64,000 nucleotides of DNA, taken from assembly GCA_015956445.1 (NCBI GenBank), contig WIUZ02000016.1:868001-932000 (forward strand), read 5' to 3'. Under the pieces are notes generated by a model. It was not told the DNA's origin. It did not search any database and was given only the letters and a program-made list of their open reading frames with translations. This document shows positions 1-10,821 of this stretch, in pieces. The position numbers were made by a program, and so were the translations under genes. The stretch is from Thelephora terrestris. Its lineage: Eukaryota; Basidiomycota; Agaricomycetes; Thelephorales; Thelephoraceae. Numbering within the stretch: position 1 is the stretch's first letter; each line of letters opens with the position of its first letter.

Positions 1-385
1 GCGGGATCGAGGAGATAGATAGGTGCCAGATGTCGTGCTAGAAGGGCGAAAGACTGAGTGCACAGGATCCCACACAAATTGGAAGTTTTTGCGTATCACT
101 CCACAAGGCAGATGCTGAGGAAATGCGTCAATCTGGGCGGGAACAGTGGTTAACAAAAGGTGCATACACACCTAACATTCCCCCAGATTCACGGAATGTC
201 AAGTGCTCTAGGAGCCACACAATAGATAATTTTGGTGTACCCAACCACCGGGTGAGGTTCTGTACGTGTGGCCAAAGCAAGCCGGGAAGGGCGGTAAATT
301 AGACTTACAACATCCAAATATAATATCCCAGGAGGATATGTGGTCAAGTAAAGCGTACCGTGAGCAACGAGTGTTTCTTTTCAGA
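1..385. other. Left edge, nothing recognised
   Basis: No convincing gene, repeat or RNA is seen here. The only open frames are short and lack any recognisable motif. The stretch ends at the 5-bp flank of the gLTR-A element that starts at 391. Confidence 0.4.
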
Positions 386-854
386 CCAGGTGTGATGATT
401 TCACCGTTTACCCCCTTTTATTTCCTTTTATTTAACGACTCATCACCACTATGTTAGTTGGTGCCTTGCCCTAAACACGGCGGTAAACTGTTTATTATGC
501 AGTATGCCCTATGCTTAACGACTCAAAGTCCAATACGTGGAACGTGCTACTAGTCAAAATACCCCAGAAGACCTGAGGTATAATACATGAACATGTACCG
601 GCGGACCTTCATACGAAGATCCCCCCTACCTGGCCCTCCGTTGCCCCTGGACGACTAGTAGATATTCAGGCTACCGACAACAAGGGATGTATTGATAAGC
701 GTCGCGCGCTGACCTCTCGCAGAAGTCAACCGGCTTATTAATCTGACCCTTGGATTGGACTTACGAAAACCATTATGTTTTACGACTCATGGATCACGCA
801 CAAATAGACAAGATAGAAGATTGATGCCAAAGAGCCACAGTACAAAAGAGTTAT

Positions 855-2054
855 TTAATCAATATCTCTACGAATCCTTTGTACCGTCTCCAAGGCTGAC
901 CTCACCAACTCCTCGTTCGCCCAGTTCTGCTCCCTAATCTCGTTCGGATCTACATCGGACAAATCATCGTAATTAGGAAGATCCTCCGTATCAGAATTCG
1001 GTTCTGAGTCAGGAACAAACTCGGCGTACGGATCAAAGTCCTGGACCGGCCATCGTCCCCTCGGCTGAGTGGTGTCCGTCACGGTGATAAGAGGAGTCAA
1101 CCTCCTAACTGGATGAGGAGTGTCCCTACGGACAACCCCAACATTCCGGTAGAACTCCTCTTCCCGAATCTCCACTACCTCATCGTCAATCGGAATCAAC
1201 CTGTTCTTGTACTGAACCAAGAGACGAGCAGGCGGAGACTCGGCCCGCTCCGGAACTTCCAATTCCTCTTCCTCAACTCGAACCTCCGGTTCGTTACACC
1301 TCCTCTGGAGATCCCGGACCTCCCCGGTTAACTCGGAGACACGACGAGTAAGAAGGACCTAAAGGAACAGGGTTAGAAGAAATCAATTATCTTTGATCCC
1401 TGCCCCCGTACCTTATCGTCCTCCAATTCTCCAGTCTTAGTAATTAGACCCCGGATCAAATCCTTGAGAGTAACGAACTCTCCCTTCAACATGTCGATAT
1501 CGGCACCCTGTCGAACGATCACGTCTTCCTGTCCTTGCATAATATCCTGGGCGGTCCCCTTCCATTCTTCAAGCGCTGCGATGTCCTCCTTCCTACTATC
1601 GACTTGGGCCTGAACATAGGCCAACTCGTCCATCAACATAGTACCAACGTTACTCGTATGAATAACGCTGGCCTCGAGGATAGAGTTATAGGTCTCATTT
1701 GTTTCCGTAACAAACTCGACCCCACGAGTCAGGAGTTCTTCCACATAAGGGTTGGTCTTGATGCGCACCAACTTGCGCCGAGACACCCTGCGAGAAGCTT
1801 GGATAAAATCCCTAAAACCTAAAACGGAACGTCAGTAGACACGCCAAATATGTCAACCGGCATCCCGAACCTAAGTCGGTAAAACCCTCATTAGGGTCGG
1901 CGGTAGCGGAACAATCCATGACATTCCCAAGAGTGGGATAAGGACGGGACCGATCACGACGAGCATGGGAGAAATGGTCGATGTTGAAGTCATTCTCCAT
2001 AACAGGAGAAACGGAAGCACGACGAGAGGTAGAGCGGATGTTGGCACGAGGCAT
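855..2054 (-). CDS. Antisense gene inside gLTR-A copy 1 (coiled-coil protein)
   Basis: Three or more coding blocks run antisense to the LTR. The first is at about 2054-1850, begins at ATG 2054 (MPRAN...) and is basic. The second is at about 1786-1400; it is long, helical and rich in Glu/Leu/Asp. The third, at about 1335-855, has a coiled-coil start, then a Pro/Arg stretch, then an acidic region containing FVPDSEPNSD and DPNEIREQNW. The gaps between blocks look like short introns. The same blocks in the same order occur in the copy at 56085-57345, with length differences that keep frame, which suggests selection at protein level. I do not recognise a known domain. It could be a regulatory or structural protein of the LTR element or a captured host gene. 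Splicing is inferred, not proven. Confidence 0.5.
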
Positions 2055-2484
2055 GTTGGCTGTATGTAACAAAGGTGGGTTTGTTGAGAGACCCAGTCAT
2101 CCAACCCCCTTTGGTTATATACCAAATGCCACGCCCCTTCCACGACTCAGGAGTTGAGTCATCCTTTCTATTGTTTACTGCGCATGACCCACATGACATC
2201 ATATGCCCCTATCTTTAGTCATATGCTCCCCTTTTGCTATTGGCTGTTAGTCAGCCATACCCACATTCCTTCCGAACATTCTCAGGATACGTCATGCTTT
2301 GTAACTGCTTTGTAATGCTCTCAAATTGCTATTGGCCGCCACACTTTCGTTTATCAGCTGATAATTTGTAGCATTAGTCACCACGTAATGCACAGACCAT
2401 GCAGTGCTGTGCACGGACCATGTTTGTCTGTGTTTGTATCTTTAGAGTAGTTACATGTCACTGTCACATCACAAATCTAAGTAG

Positions 2485-2492
2485 TATATATA
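2485..2492 (+). promoter_or_regulatory. TATA box of gLTR-A copy 1
   Basis: TATATATA sits about 260 bp upstream of the element's 3' end, in the position expected for the U3/R boundary of an LTR. The same string and surroundings recur at 57775-57782 in copy 2. Confidence 0.55.
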
Positions 2493-2749
2493 CTCAGAGT
2501 AGTTTAGCCTGTACTCCTTAGATTTGTTATCATCAGACTCTCCGTGACCTCTACTGCTGTGTGCTTAGAGCAAGAGTGTTTGAAGACCCTTGTCTCCTTC
2601 TTTCTCTTTCTCTCCATCTCTAGTCTGTGAAGAGACTTCCGATATCCTTGGGTTTGCAATAAGACGATTACTGTGTGTTTAACCCTTACGTGCGAAAGGT
2701 TTGGATAGCAAGAGTGCTATTGAACTGTAGAGGTCGCGTCGGCCTGACA

Positions 2750-3040
2750 CCAAGGGAGTGGATGGGTTGCTGGATTAGGGTGTAAACCAACCGTGGGAAT
2801 TGACCCTTGGGACTGGTTTTGATCGACATCTGTGATGGGCTGATGGCCCAGATGCTTGGGAACAGCAACAAATGTATTTCTTTGCGCAGCCAAACACCAC
2901 AAATATAATAGTCAAGGTGCAACAGCACAATTATATTTCTTCCCTTGCTTACTGACACAAGAATTATAATTTCTCAGCTGCAGCTGCTGTCAAACAAGAG
3001 GATGACGGGATTGCGATACCTTCCGGCATCCTGGTTTTGT
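2750..3040. other. Spacer, nothing recognised
   Basis: The sequence between gLTR-A and the duplicated host-exon fragment shows no motif. Open frames here are short and uninformative. Confidence 0.4.
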
Positions 3041-3044
3041 CGTG

Positions 3045-3345
3045 TGGTGACCTCAAGGCCTGGACGGTGTTACAGCTGATACTCGGTTGTGTACAACCTG
3101 CAGGTTCGGGGTGGGTGTGGCCACTGGGTGGGGACTGATGGATTCAGCCCGATCGAGGAAGCTTTGAGGCCGGGACGTTCTTGTTCTTCCACTCCTGACA
3201 GTCGTAACCCACTTGCGCCTTTCTGTGTACACAGACTTTGGGAACCAAGTGTACGGTCCTCTCTGCAGCTCGACAGACTGTGCGATATTTGTGCAGCACC
3301 ACGAGGTATGTTACATGGACAGGAGGGAATGTCAGCACGGTGACC
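3045..3345 (-). pseudogene. Duplicated fragment of the 45-kb membrane-protein gene
   Basis: About 300 bp match, in reverse orientation, the segment 45125-45430 at the end of the membrane-protein gene. The match covers the region around KYRTVCRAAER and WKNKNVPASKLPRSG in one frame, and RAESIS in another. Nothing upstream or downstream of that gene is present, so this is a dispersed partial copy. The frame reading VCRAAER...LPRSG is open in both copies, so it may be the true coding frame of that exon. The right edge joins sequence (GGTGACCCGCC...) that also recurs near 34010. Confidence 0.55.
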
Positions 3346-4206
3346 CGCCGTCTATTTGCGCGAGCTTCGACTCAAGCTCCAGTCTCAGCTCCTACCCCGT
3401 CTATCTCAACGAACCCCCCCCCCCCTACACGAGCCGATGACCCCTTGATCGGTCACAGGGGTGTCACACCCACTTGACGTCCCGATCATTGAACCATTCC
3501 CGCGATCCCTTTGGCGTGCGTCATCACACACTGTTTCTCACTGGGGGCAAGGGTTGGTTTACTGAGTCAGTAAACTGTGAGTAAATCACAAGTAAATGGA
3601 AAAGAACCTAGTGAAATACTTGCCTGGCAAGTGCAAAGCAAATTCACAATTTACTGAGCCAATTTACCTGCAATTTACTGGGTTCAGTATGTGCTCAGTA
3701 TGTTTACAGTTTACTGGGTCATGTGACCACAGTTTCCTCATTAGGTAAACCTCGGAAAAATTCACAATTTACTTTACTGGGCCACTTGCCCAATCAGTAT
3801 GTTTTTAATTTGCTGAGTGATTTAATCATGATTTACTGGACTCAGTAAACTGGAAAAAAACCAAACTGGTTTACTGTCAACGTCCCTGATTGGTCAAGTT
3901 TAAAAATAACCGAAAATTTACCTGGACATGTCATTGTCGGTAAACTGCAAGTTTTCTTTCAGTAAATTGGAAATACACGTCAGGTAAACTGGAAAAACAC
4001 GTGACGATTTGATTGGGTTTACTGGACTCAGTAAAGCAGAAAAAAACCTAACCAGTTTACTGACAATGTACCTGATTGGCTAATTTGGAAAAAAACTCGA
4101 AATTTTACCAGGACGTGTCTTTATCAGTAAACTGCAAGTTTTCTTTCAGTAAATCGCAGGTACACGTAAAGTAAACCAGAAAACACGTAAACTTTGAATT
4201 TACTTA
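3346..4206. repeat. TTTACTG-rich repeat block with a roughly 185-bp tandem duplication
   Basis: The block is full of TTTACTG and CAGTAAA strings, many forming small inverted pairs. A unit at about 3830-4010 is repeated at about 4017-4195: both contain TTTACTGGACTCAGTAAA, a run of A, CTGATTGG and a CAAGTTTTCTTTCAGTAAA-like string. At 3540 there is CACTGGGGGCAAGGG, nearly the same terminal motif as the MITE at 40423-40923, so part of the block may be one end of a CACTA-like element. It may instead be U3 of the copia relic whose primer site is at 5199. The other end was not found. Confidence 0.45.
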
Positions 4207-5128
4207 CAGTTGGGTGGTGTACGCGTAAGCTACATATATCAAAGAAGTGAAAGTGACAAAGAGAACTGGATGCAAGGCAAAAGACAGTGAAACATATCAA
4301 AGCGCCACACACAACCTCAAAGAGTTGGGCCGATCCTCACGGCTCATAGCCGGGCCTTTGGCACGGGATCTGCATTTTCCAACATACAGGAATGCAGTGC
4401 AAAGTGCATACCCCTTGGGGGACCTCCACCTGTATTTAGCCATAAGCTGGCTATCACTTGAACACACCTACTAAGCTGGACCTACCAGTTGATAGACCTG
4501 CAAGCTAAAAGGTCCTTGGACTGGTATTCCATAAAAGATCCTGCCACTCAATTACCACCAACCACATTCACAAAACATCTCTTGCCCAGGCCAAAACTCA
4601 GCAACAACTCAAATTTACCTACCTGACCAGACCCAGAATCCAGCTGGGTGTGTTCCTCCACATCACAGGCCCACAGACCTATAGACTTATGAATTAATGA
4701 GTCCACTGGGTCATAGGTTCAGCCAGGTGGATTGGCTTTATTTGTCATCAAGTTACTATCTGGTACAAGAGAGGTGAATATGGTTGGGTGGCAGGCACAG
4801 CTTATGGAATATAGTCCATGGACCTATTGGCTTGCAGGTCTACCAACTGGTAGGTCCAGCTTAGTAGGTGTGTTCAAGTGATAGCCAGCCTATGGCTAAA
4901 TACAGGTGGAGGTCCCCCAAGGGGTATGCACTTTGCACTGCATTCCTGTATGTTGGAAAATGCAGATCCCGTGCCAAAGGCCCGGCTATGAGCCGTGAGG
5001 ATCGGCCCAACTCTTTGAGGTTGTGTGTGGCGCTTTGATATGTTTCACTGTCTTTTGCCTTGCATCCAGTTCTCTTTGTCACTTTCACTTCTTTGATATA
5101 TGTAGCTTACGCGTACACCACCCAACTG
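4207..5128. mobile_element. Foldback/MITE, 922 bp, TA target duplication
   Basis: Two arms of about 335 bp (4207-4545 and 4790-5128) are near-perfect inverted copies, separated by about 245 bp. The ends read CAGTTGGGTGGTGTACGCG and its complement, each flanked by TA, as expected for Tc1/mariner/pogo-type insertion. There is no transposase; the matching open frames on the two arms are simply the inverted repeat read twice. Removing it joins CTTA to TATAAAG, so the target may have been the TATA region of the copia relic's LTR. It is non-autonomous and looks young. Confidence 0.75.
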
Positions 5129-5198
5129 TATATAAAGCTAGCTATTTATCTCGAATTAACTATCTGTTTTTACCCATCTTATCTTGCGCACGCTGTTA

Positions 5199-8100
5199 GG
5201 TTATGAGCCCGGCGTTGTAACTCTCTTGCTCATCGAGTCAAACGACCTAGACGACCTACTTTCGCTGACCCCAACGACCCTCGTTATTGCTAGACGACCC
5301 CTCTGCACCACCTACCTCTTTCCGACACTCGAGGAGTGCACTTACCATGTCAGACTCGAATTCTAACTTTTCTATCCTCTCCACTGTCCCCAAACTTGAC
5401 CCCGACGGCACCAACTGGCATCTGTTCAAGATCCTGTTCGCGAATTTCATGGATGGCCATGTCCTTGAACGACTTTACAAACCCGAGAACTACCCTGCCG
5501 AGACGTATGAAGACGTCGAACCGAAGCTATCCAAGAAGGATGGAGAAGACGAGAGTGACCTCCAGAAGCGTATGGACGTTTGGGAGGAAGGAGAGAGCCG
5601 GTGGAAGGAAGAAATGAAGTCCTGCAGAAAGGACAACACGAAAGCGATAGCTGCTTTAGCAAAGGTACTCCCCACCTCTGTCTACATTGACATATCAAAG
5701 GATAAGCACTTCTGCGGCATGTGGAAAGCCCTTGAAACGAGATTCGAGGCACTCACCGAGCACCAAAAGTCAAACCTGAAGGGTCACCTCTACCAGATGG
5801 TCTGCAACGAGAAGGACACAGTAGTCCTTATTAGATGTAGATGCACATTACCACGGTATCTCGTATTTGTGCAATCTAGCATGCGGTAGTTTGTGCAATG
5901 CTATAGGCATTGCAATTGGGCCTGCAGGTTGTGCAATGCCGACGATATGGTACTACTGGGTGACTGGGTCAGCTTATATAAGCCAGTCATGTGATTTTCC
6001 CAAAAAGGAAATTTTTATGGCTGACATAAGCAGGTCATGTGACTGAAAAAAGTGGATGTTGCTTATATAATCAGATCATGTGACCGACCAAAAAAGGAAA
6101 GTTTTGATGGCTGACATAATCAGGTCATGTGACTGAAAAAAGTGGGTGTTGCTTATGTAATCAGGTCATGTGACCGACCAAAAAAGGAAAGTTTTGATGG
6201 CTTACATAAGCGTCTCAAAAATGCTTTTGGAGGGGTCTTTCCTAAAAAGGAAATTCCTTTTTAGGAAATATTTGATGGATTACCAAAAAAGGAAATTTTG
6301 ATGGCTTACATAAGCAACTCAGAAATGCATTTGGCAAAAATTACCAAAAAAAGAAATTTCCTTTTTAGGAAATACTTTCCAAAAAAGGAAATTTTGATGG
6401 CTTACATAAGCAACTCAGAAATGCTTTTGAAAAAAATTCCAAAAAAGGAAATTTCCTAAAAAGGAAATTATATGCTAGAAAACTCGGAAAAATGCCAGAA
6501 AAATCCTAAAAAATACCGAAAAAATTCCCACGGGTCTGGAAAGTGCTCAAAATTGCAAATAAATACCAGAAATTCCAGAATATGTATAAATATTTTATAA
6601 AAATTATTCTGATTTTTTTTGTTCATTAAATAGCTTGTAATTTTGATATTAATGTATTTTCTGCTCCAAAAAATTAATAAAAGTTGATAATTACAAATAT
6701 ATTCATAGTCTTCATTATATCATAAAATACAGACCTGTTTGTGGTCATAAACTACCCCTATAACTGGTCCTAGACCTAACCTAACCTAACCCTAACTCTA
6801 ACCCTAAACCTAAACTTCAACCTGCCCTAAACCTAAACCTAAACCTAACCTAACCTAAACCTAACCTAACCTAAACCTAACCTAACCTAAACCTAACCTA
6901 GTACAAAACCTAAACCTAAACCTAACCTGCCCTACACCTAACCTGGCCTAGTTTGGCCTTATCTTATCTTATCTTATCTTATCTTATCTTATCATGTCTT
7001 ACCTAGCCTAAACCTAACCTAACCCAGCCTAGCCTAACCTGACATAGTCCACTTAACCTAGTCCACCACAGATCACCCAACCTAACCTGACCTAAAGTGG
7101 TCCACCTGACCCAGCCTGATGCAACTTGACTTGATCTTATCTAATCAGCTGTCATCTTATCTGCCCCTGATCTAAATACCTTAGCTGACCAACGTTTAAC
7201 CCAACCTCACCCAGCTCACCAGCACATGACTGGGCCACAGGAACACACTATGAGCTGTACCATCCCATACCCTGTATCCAACTGTCACTCAAGCACAACA
7301 ACTGTGGTGGACCTACAAGCCCACAGACCCACAACTTTAGACTGCTCACTCAGTGGAGACATCTGTTATCCAACCTCACCCATGTACTGCTCTCATCCTG
7401 TGTTCTGTGCCGGACCCCAACTTCACCACAACTCAAGATCAGCCACCTGGCTGGACCATGTGCTCTCAGGCCTACCAATCCAGGGATGCACAACTGGTGG
7501 TCTATATCAATCTGGCTTGTAGGTTCAGCCACCCGGCTGATCTTGAGTTGTGGTGAAGTTGGGGTCCGGCACAGAACACAGGATGAGAGCAGTACATGGG
7601 TGAGGTTGGATAACAGATGTCTCCACTGAGTGAGCAGTCTAAAGTTGTGGGTCTGTGGGCTTGTAGGTCCACCACAGTTGTTGTGCTTGAGTGACAGTTG
7701 GATACAGGGTATGGGATGGTACAGCTCATAGTGTGTTCCTGTGGCCCAGTCATGTGCTGGTGAGCTGGGTGAGGTTGGGTTAAACGTTGGTCAGCTAAGG
7801 TATTTAGATCAGGGGCAGATAAGATGACAGCTGATTAGATAAGATCAAGTCAAGTTGCATCAGGCTGGGTCAGGTGGACCACTTTAGGTCAGGTTAGGTT
7901 GGGTGATCTGTGGTGGACTAGGTTAAGTGGACTATGTCAGGTTAGGCTAGGCTGGGTTAGGTTAGGTTTAGGCTAGGTAAGACATGATAAGATAAGATAA
8001 GATAAGATAAGATAAGATAAGGCCAAACTAGGCCAGGTTAGGTGTAGGGCAGGTTAGGTTTAGGTTTAGGTTTTGTACTAGGTTAGGTTTAGGTTAGGTT

Positions 8101-9448
8101 AGGTTTAGGTTAGGTTAGGTTTAGGTTAGGTTAGGTTTAGGTTAGGTTAGGTTTAGGTTTAGGTTTAGGGCAGGTTGAAGTTTAGGTTTAGGGTTAGAGT
8201 TAGGGTTAGGTTAGGTTAGGTCTAGGACCAGTTATAGGGGTAGTTTATGACCACAAACAGGTCTGTATTTTATGATATAATGAAGACTATGAATATATTT
8301 GTAATTATCAACTTTTATTAATTTTTTGGAGCAGAAAATACATTAATATCAAAATTACAAGCTATTTAATGAACAAAAAAAATCAGAATAATTTTTATAA
8401 AATATTTATACATATTCTGGAATTTCTGGTATTTATTTGCAATTTTGAGCACTTTCCAGACCCGTGGGAATTTTTTCGGTATTTTTTAGGATTTTTCTGG
8501 CATTTTTCCGAGTTTTCTAGCATATAATTTCCTTTTTAGGAAATTTCCTTTTTTGGAATTTTTTTCAAAAGCATTTCTGAGTTGCTTATGTAAGCCATCA
8601 AAATTTCCTTTTTTGGAAAGTATTTCCTAAAAAGGAAATTTCTTTTTTTGGTAATTTTTGCCAAATGCATTTCTGAGTTGCTTATGTAAGCCATCAAAAT
8701 TTCCTTTTTTGGTAATCCATCAAATATTTCCTAAAAAGGAATTTCCTTTTTAGGAAAGACCCCTCCAAAAGCATTTTTGAGACGCTTATGTAAGCCATCA
8801 AAACTTTCCTTTTTTGGTCGGTCACATGACCTGATTACATAAGCAACACCCACTTTTTTCAGTCACATGACCTGATTATGTCAGCCATCAAAACTTTCCT
8901 TTTTTGGTCGGTCACATGATCTGATTATATAAGCAACATCCACTTTTTTCAGTCACATGACCTGCTTATGTCAGCCATAAAAATTTCCTTTTTGGGAAAA
9001 TCACATGACTGGCTTATATAAGCTGACCCAGTCACCCAGTAGTACCATATCGTCGGCATTGCACAACCTGCAGGCCCAATTGCAATGCCTATAGCATTGC
9101 ACAAACTACCGCATGCTAGATTGCACAAATACGAGATACCGTGGTAATGTGCATCTACATCTAATAAGGACTACTGAAGGACAATGTCATTGCCCACCTC
9201 GAAGATATGGAATCCATCTACCAGCAACTCGCCAGCCGCAGCATCCTCATTCCCGACGAGGATTACGTCGATGCGATCATCCGCTCCCTACCTCAGCCGT
9301 ACTCCAACATAATATCGTCAACGGTCAACATAAATCGAAAAATGAAGCTACCTACCTTGCCAGCCGAGATTAAGGACATCGCTCGCAAAGAATACGAGGC
9401 TCAACAAAGCATGCAGCCCCGAGGAGGAAGAGCTCGATCGAACAAGAT
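5199..9448 (+). mobile_element. Ty1/copia relic: primer site and partial gag
   Basis: GGTTATGAGCCCGG at 5199-5212 is the same primer-binding site as in the full copia element at 50-56 kb (complementary to the initiator tRNA-Met anticodon arm). It is followed by a gag frame from the ATG at 5347 (MSDSNSNFSI...). Gag is of the UBN2 type, with features such as GTNWHLFKI and a second part reading IYQQLASRSI. The foldback element 5819-9176 splits it, and it ends at 9448 where gLTR-B copy 1 begins; no pol region follows. It is broken, with one large insertion and a truncation. Its LTR is not clearly bounded. It is a different, older lineage than the 50-kb element. Confidence 0.7.
5819..9176. mobile_element. 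Giant palindromic foldback element (3,358 bp) with telomere-like arms
   Basis: The left arm 5819-7444 and right arm 7535-9176 are near-identical inverted copies around a spacer of about 90 bp. The outer ends read CAGTAGTCCTTATTAG and its complement. The flanks are a 7-bp duplication, AAGGACA (5812-5818 and 9177-9183), inside the copia gag frame. From the outside in, each arm holds short repeats of TCATGTGAC, GGCTTACATAAGC and CCAAAAAAGGAAA, an AT-rich part, a tract of CCTAACCTAAACC telomere-like repeats, a TTATC microsatellite (6957-6992; GATAA at about 7984-8022), then unique sequence. No transposase is present. The arms differ by about 16 bp in total length. The family is unknown; a CAG start with a 7-8 bp duplication is only loosely hAT- or P-like. 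Confidence 0.8.
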
Positions 9449-10821
9449 TGTCAGGGCCACTCTACCCCAACAACTACCAGTGCACTGAGCCGACTCCGCA
9501 GAGTACTCACTAGTCCAACTAGCTTGTGAGAGAACGATCACGTCTCTATTCTTCCGGTAGGTTGTCCGAGGTCACTACAAGTCAGGTCGAAATCCTAAAG
9601 AGAAACCCAACCTAAACCGTACTTCGTTCGGTTTAACACGCAAAGGTTTATCCCTACGACAGGATTGATGACTCCACCAGTTGATCGACTGGAAACTCGA
9701 GGTGTTCTATAAGGTGAACGCTGAGGTTCTATAGTTATGAGGCGCAGCCGACGCGCAGAGCGGGAGGGAGAGCAGATGGGGGATGTCTTGGATCAAACAA
9801 GAAACTCTGACTTGTCCTTAACTGCAACTGGGCTGAGAAGGGCAGAGGATTTCCTGAGGTAACAAAACTAAGGTACTATGATACAGCCACAGTTGCTACT
9901 TATACTAAAGGAGTGGCCATGATGTCAATACCCTAATACACCCTTATCAAGTCCGAACAAAGGGAGATAAGGAGTGTGAGAACGCTAAGTAAGGGAAGCG
10001 AACAAATATGACGCATGGGAGAATAAAGGACAAAGGGCCTTACTAGCGTGTGAAGGATTGCATAAAAGATAACAAATGTCCGCATGAAACATAGGGGTAA
10101 AGATAACACTAGTCCTAAAAGAAAAAGGGGCATGGGGTCATGAAAGTTTGTACCTGGGGATCACACCCAAGGGTCAGGTGAGAATCTTCTTGGATGCTTC
10201 CTTTGGAGAGGCCAAAGATAGAGACCATACAACATCCCTTGTTGTCTGTAGACGGTAACAGCATCACGGACTAGTGGCAACCTCAACGTACGTCCGAACA
10301 TGAGGAGCACGGGCCTAGACTCATGGGACATGAGGGATTACAGCTTCACCGGTGTTTCACGCTAACGGTTACTTCCACATTCGCTGAGTTAATCAAAAGG
10401 AGTCTAAGGCACTCCTTCCAAATAACGGCGATTCCTTCCTCCGGTTAGGAGACTGTGATGTGACTGTCCATGTGTGTGATCAGGGTCCAGGGTTGATCGT
10501 AATCGTAAAGTCATGAGGGGTCGTAAAAAGGGGTTCGTGATGTCATAAAGGGGTCATCAGGGTCTTGAGACCTATTTTTAGTGCGCGCGCGTTCTAGGCG
10601 TTCCGGAACGAAGTTCTTCCAAGGCCGTCCCGCGGGCCAAGGTGTCAGCTTGATGTAGTAAGCCAACGATAATGGTACAGGGGCGGAAGTTGATGTGACC
10701 CGGACCAATGAGGTTCGTCGAGGTAGGTCACGTGAAGGATCACCGATCTAGGCTATAAGAAGGACGTCTTCTTGGAGCCATCCTTGATCAGCAACACCAG
10801 CAACTTCCCCATCATCAAAAC

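Larger units (their letters stand above)
391..2749 (+). mobile_element. Giant solo LTR, family gLTR-A, copy 1
   Basis: A 2,359-bp element starting TGTGATGATT and ending GGCCTGACA. It matches, end to end, a second copy at 49531-58038 (interrupted there by a copia element). The flanks are CCAGG and CCAAG, one mismatch away from a 5-bp target duplication; copy 2 has a perfect one. TG...CA ends, a TATA box about 260 bp before the 3' end and a U5-like tail argue that it is a solo LTR read on the plus strand. Most of its U3 is taken up by a gene on the opposite strand. It looks whole. The retroelement family (gypsy or copia) cannot be told, because no internal region is present. Confidence 0.75.

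Noticed and set aside
4247-5088. Twin 75-codon frames as small genes
   Set aside because: They lie on the two arms of the TA-flanked foldback element and mirror each other.
6770-6950. True internal telomere or chromosome end
   Set aside because: The CCTAACCTAAACC tracts are irregular, occur in both orientations inside a palindrome with a target duplication, and recur at 62 kb. They belong to a mobile element.
7226-7753. Two identical predicted proteins on opposite strands
   Set aside because: They are the same inverted-repeat arm read twice; there is no motif or gene structure.
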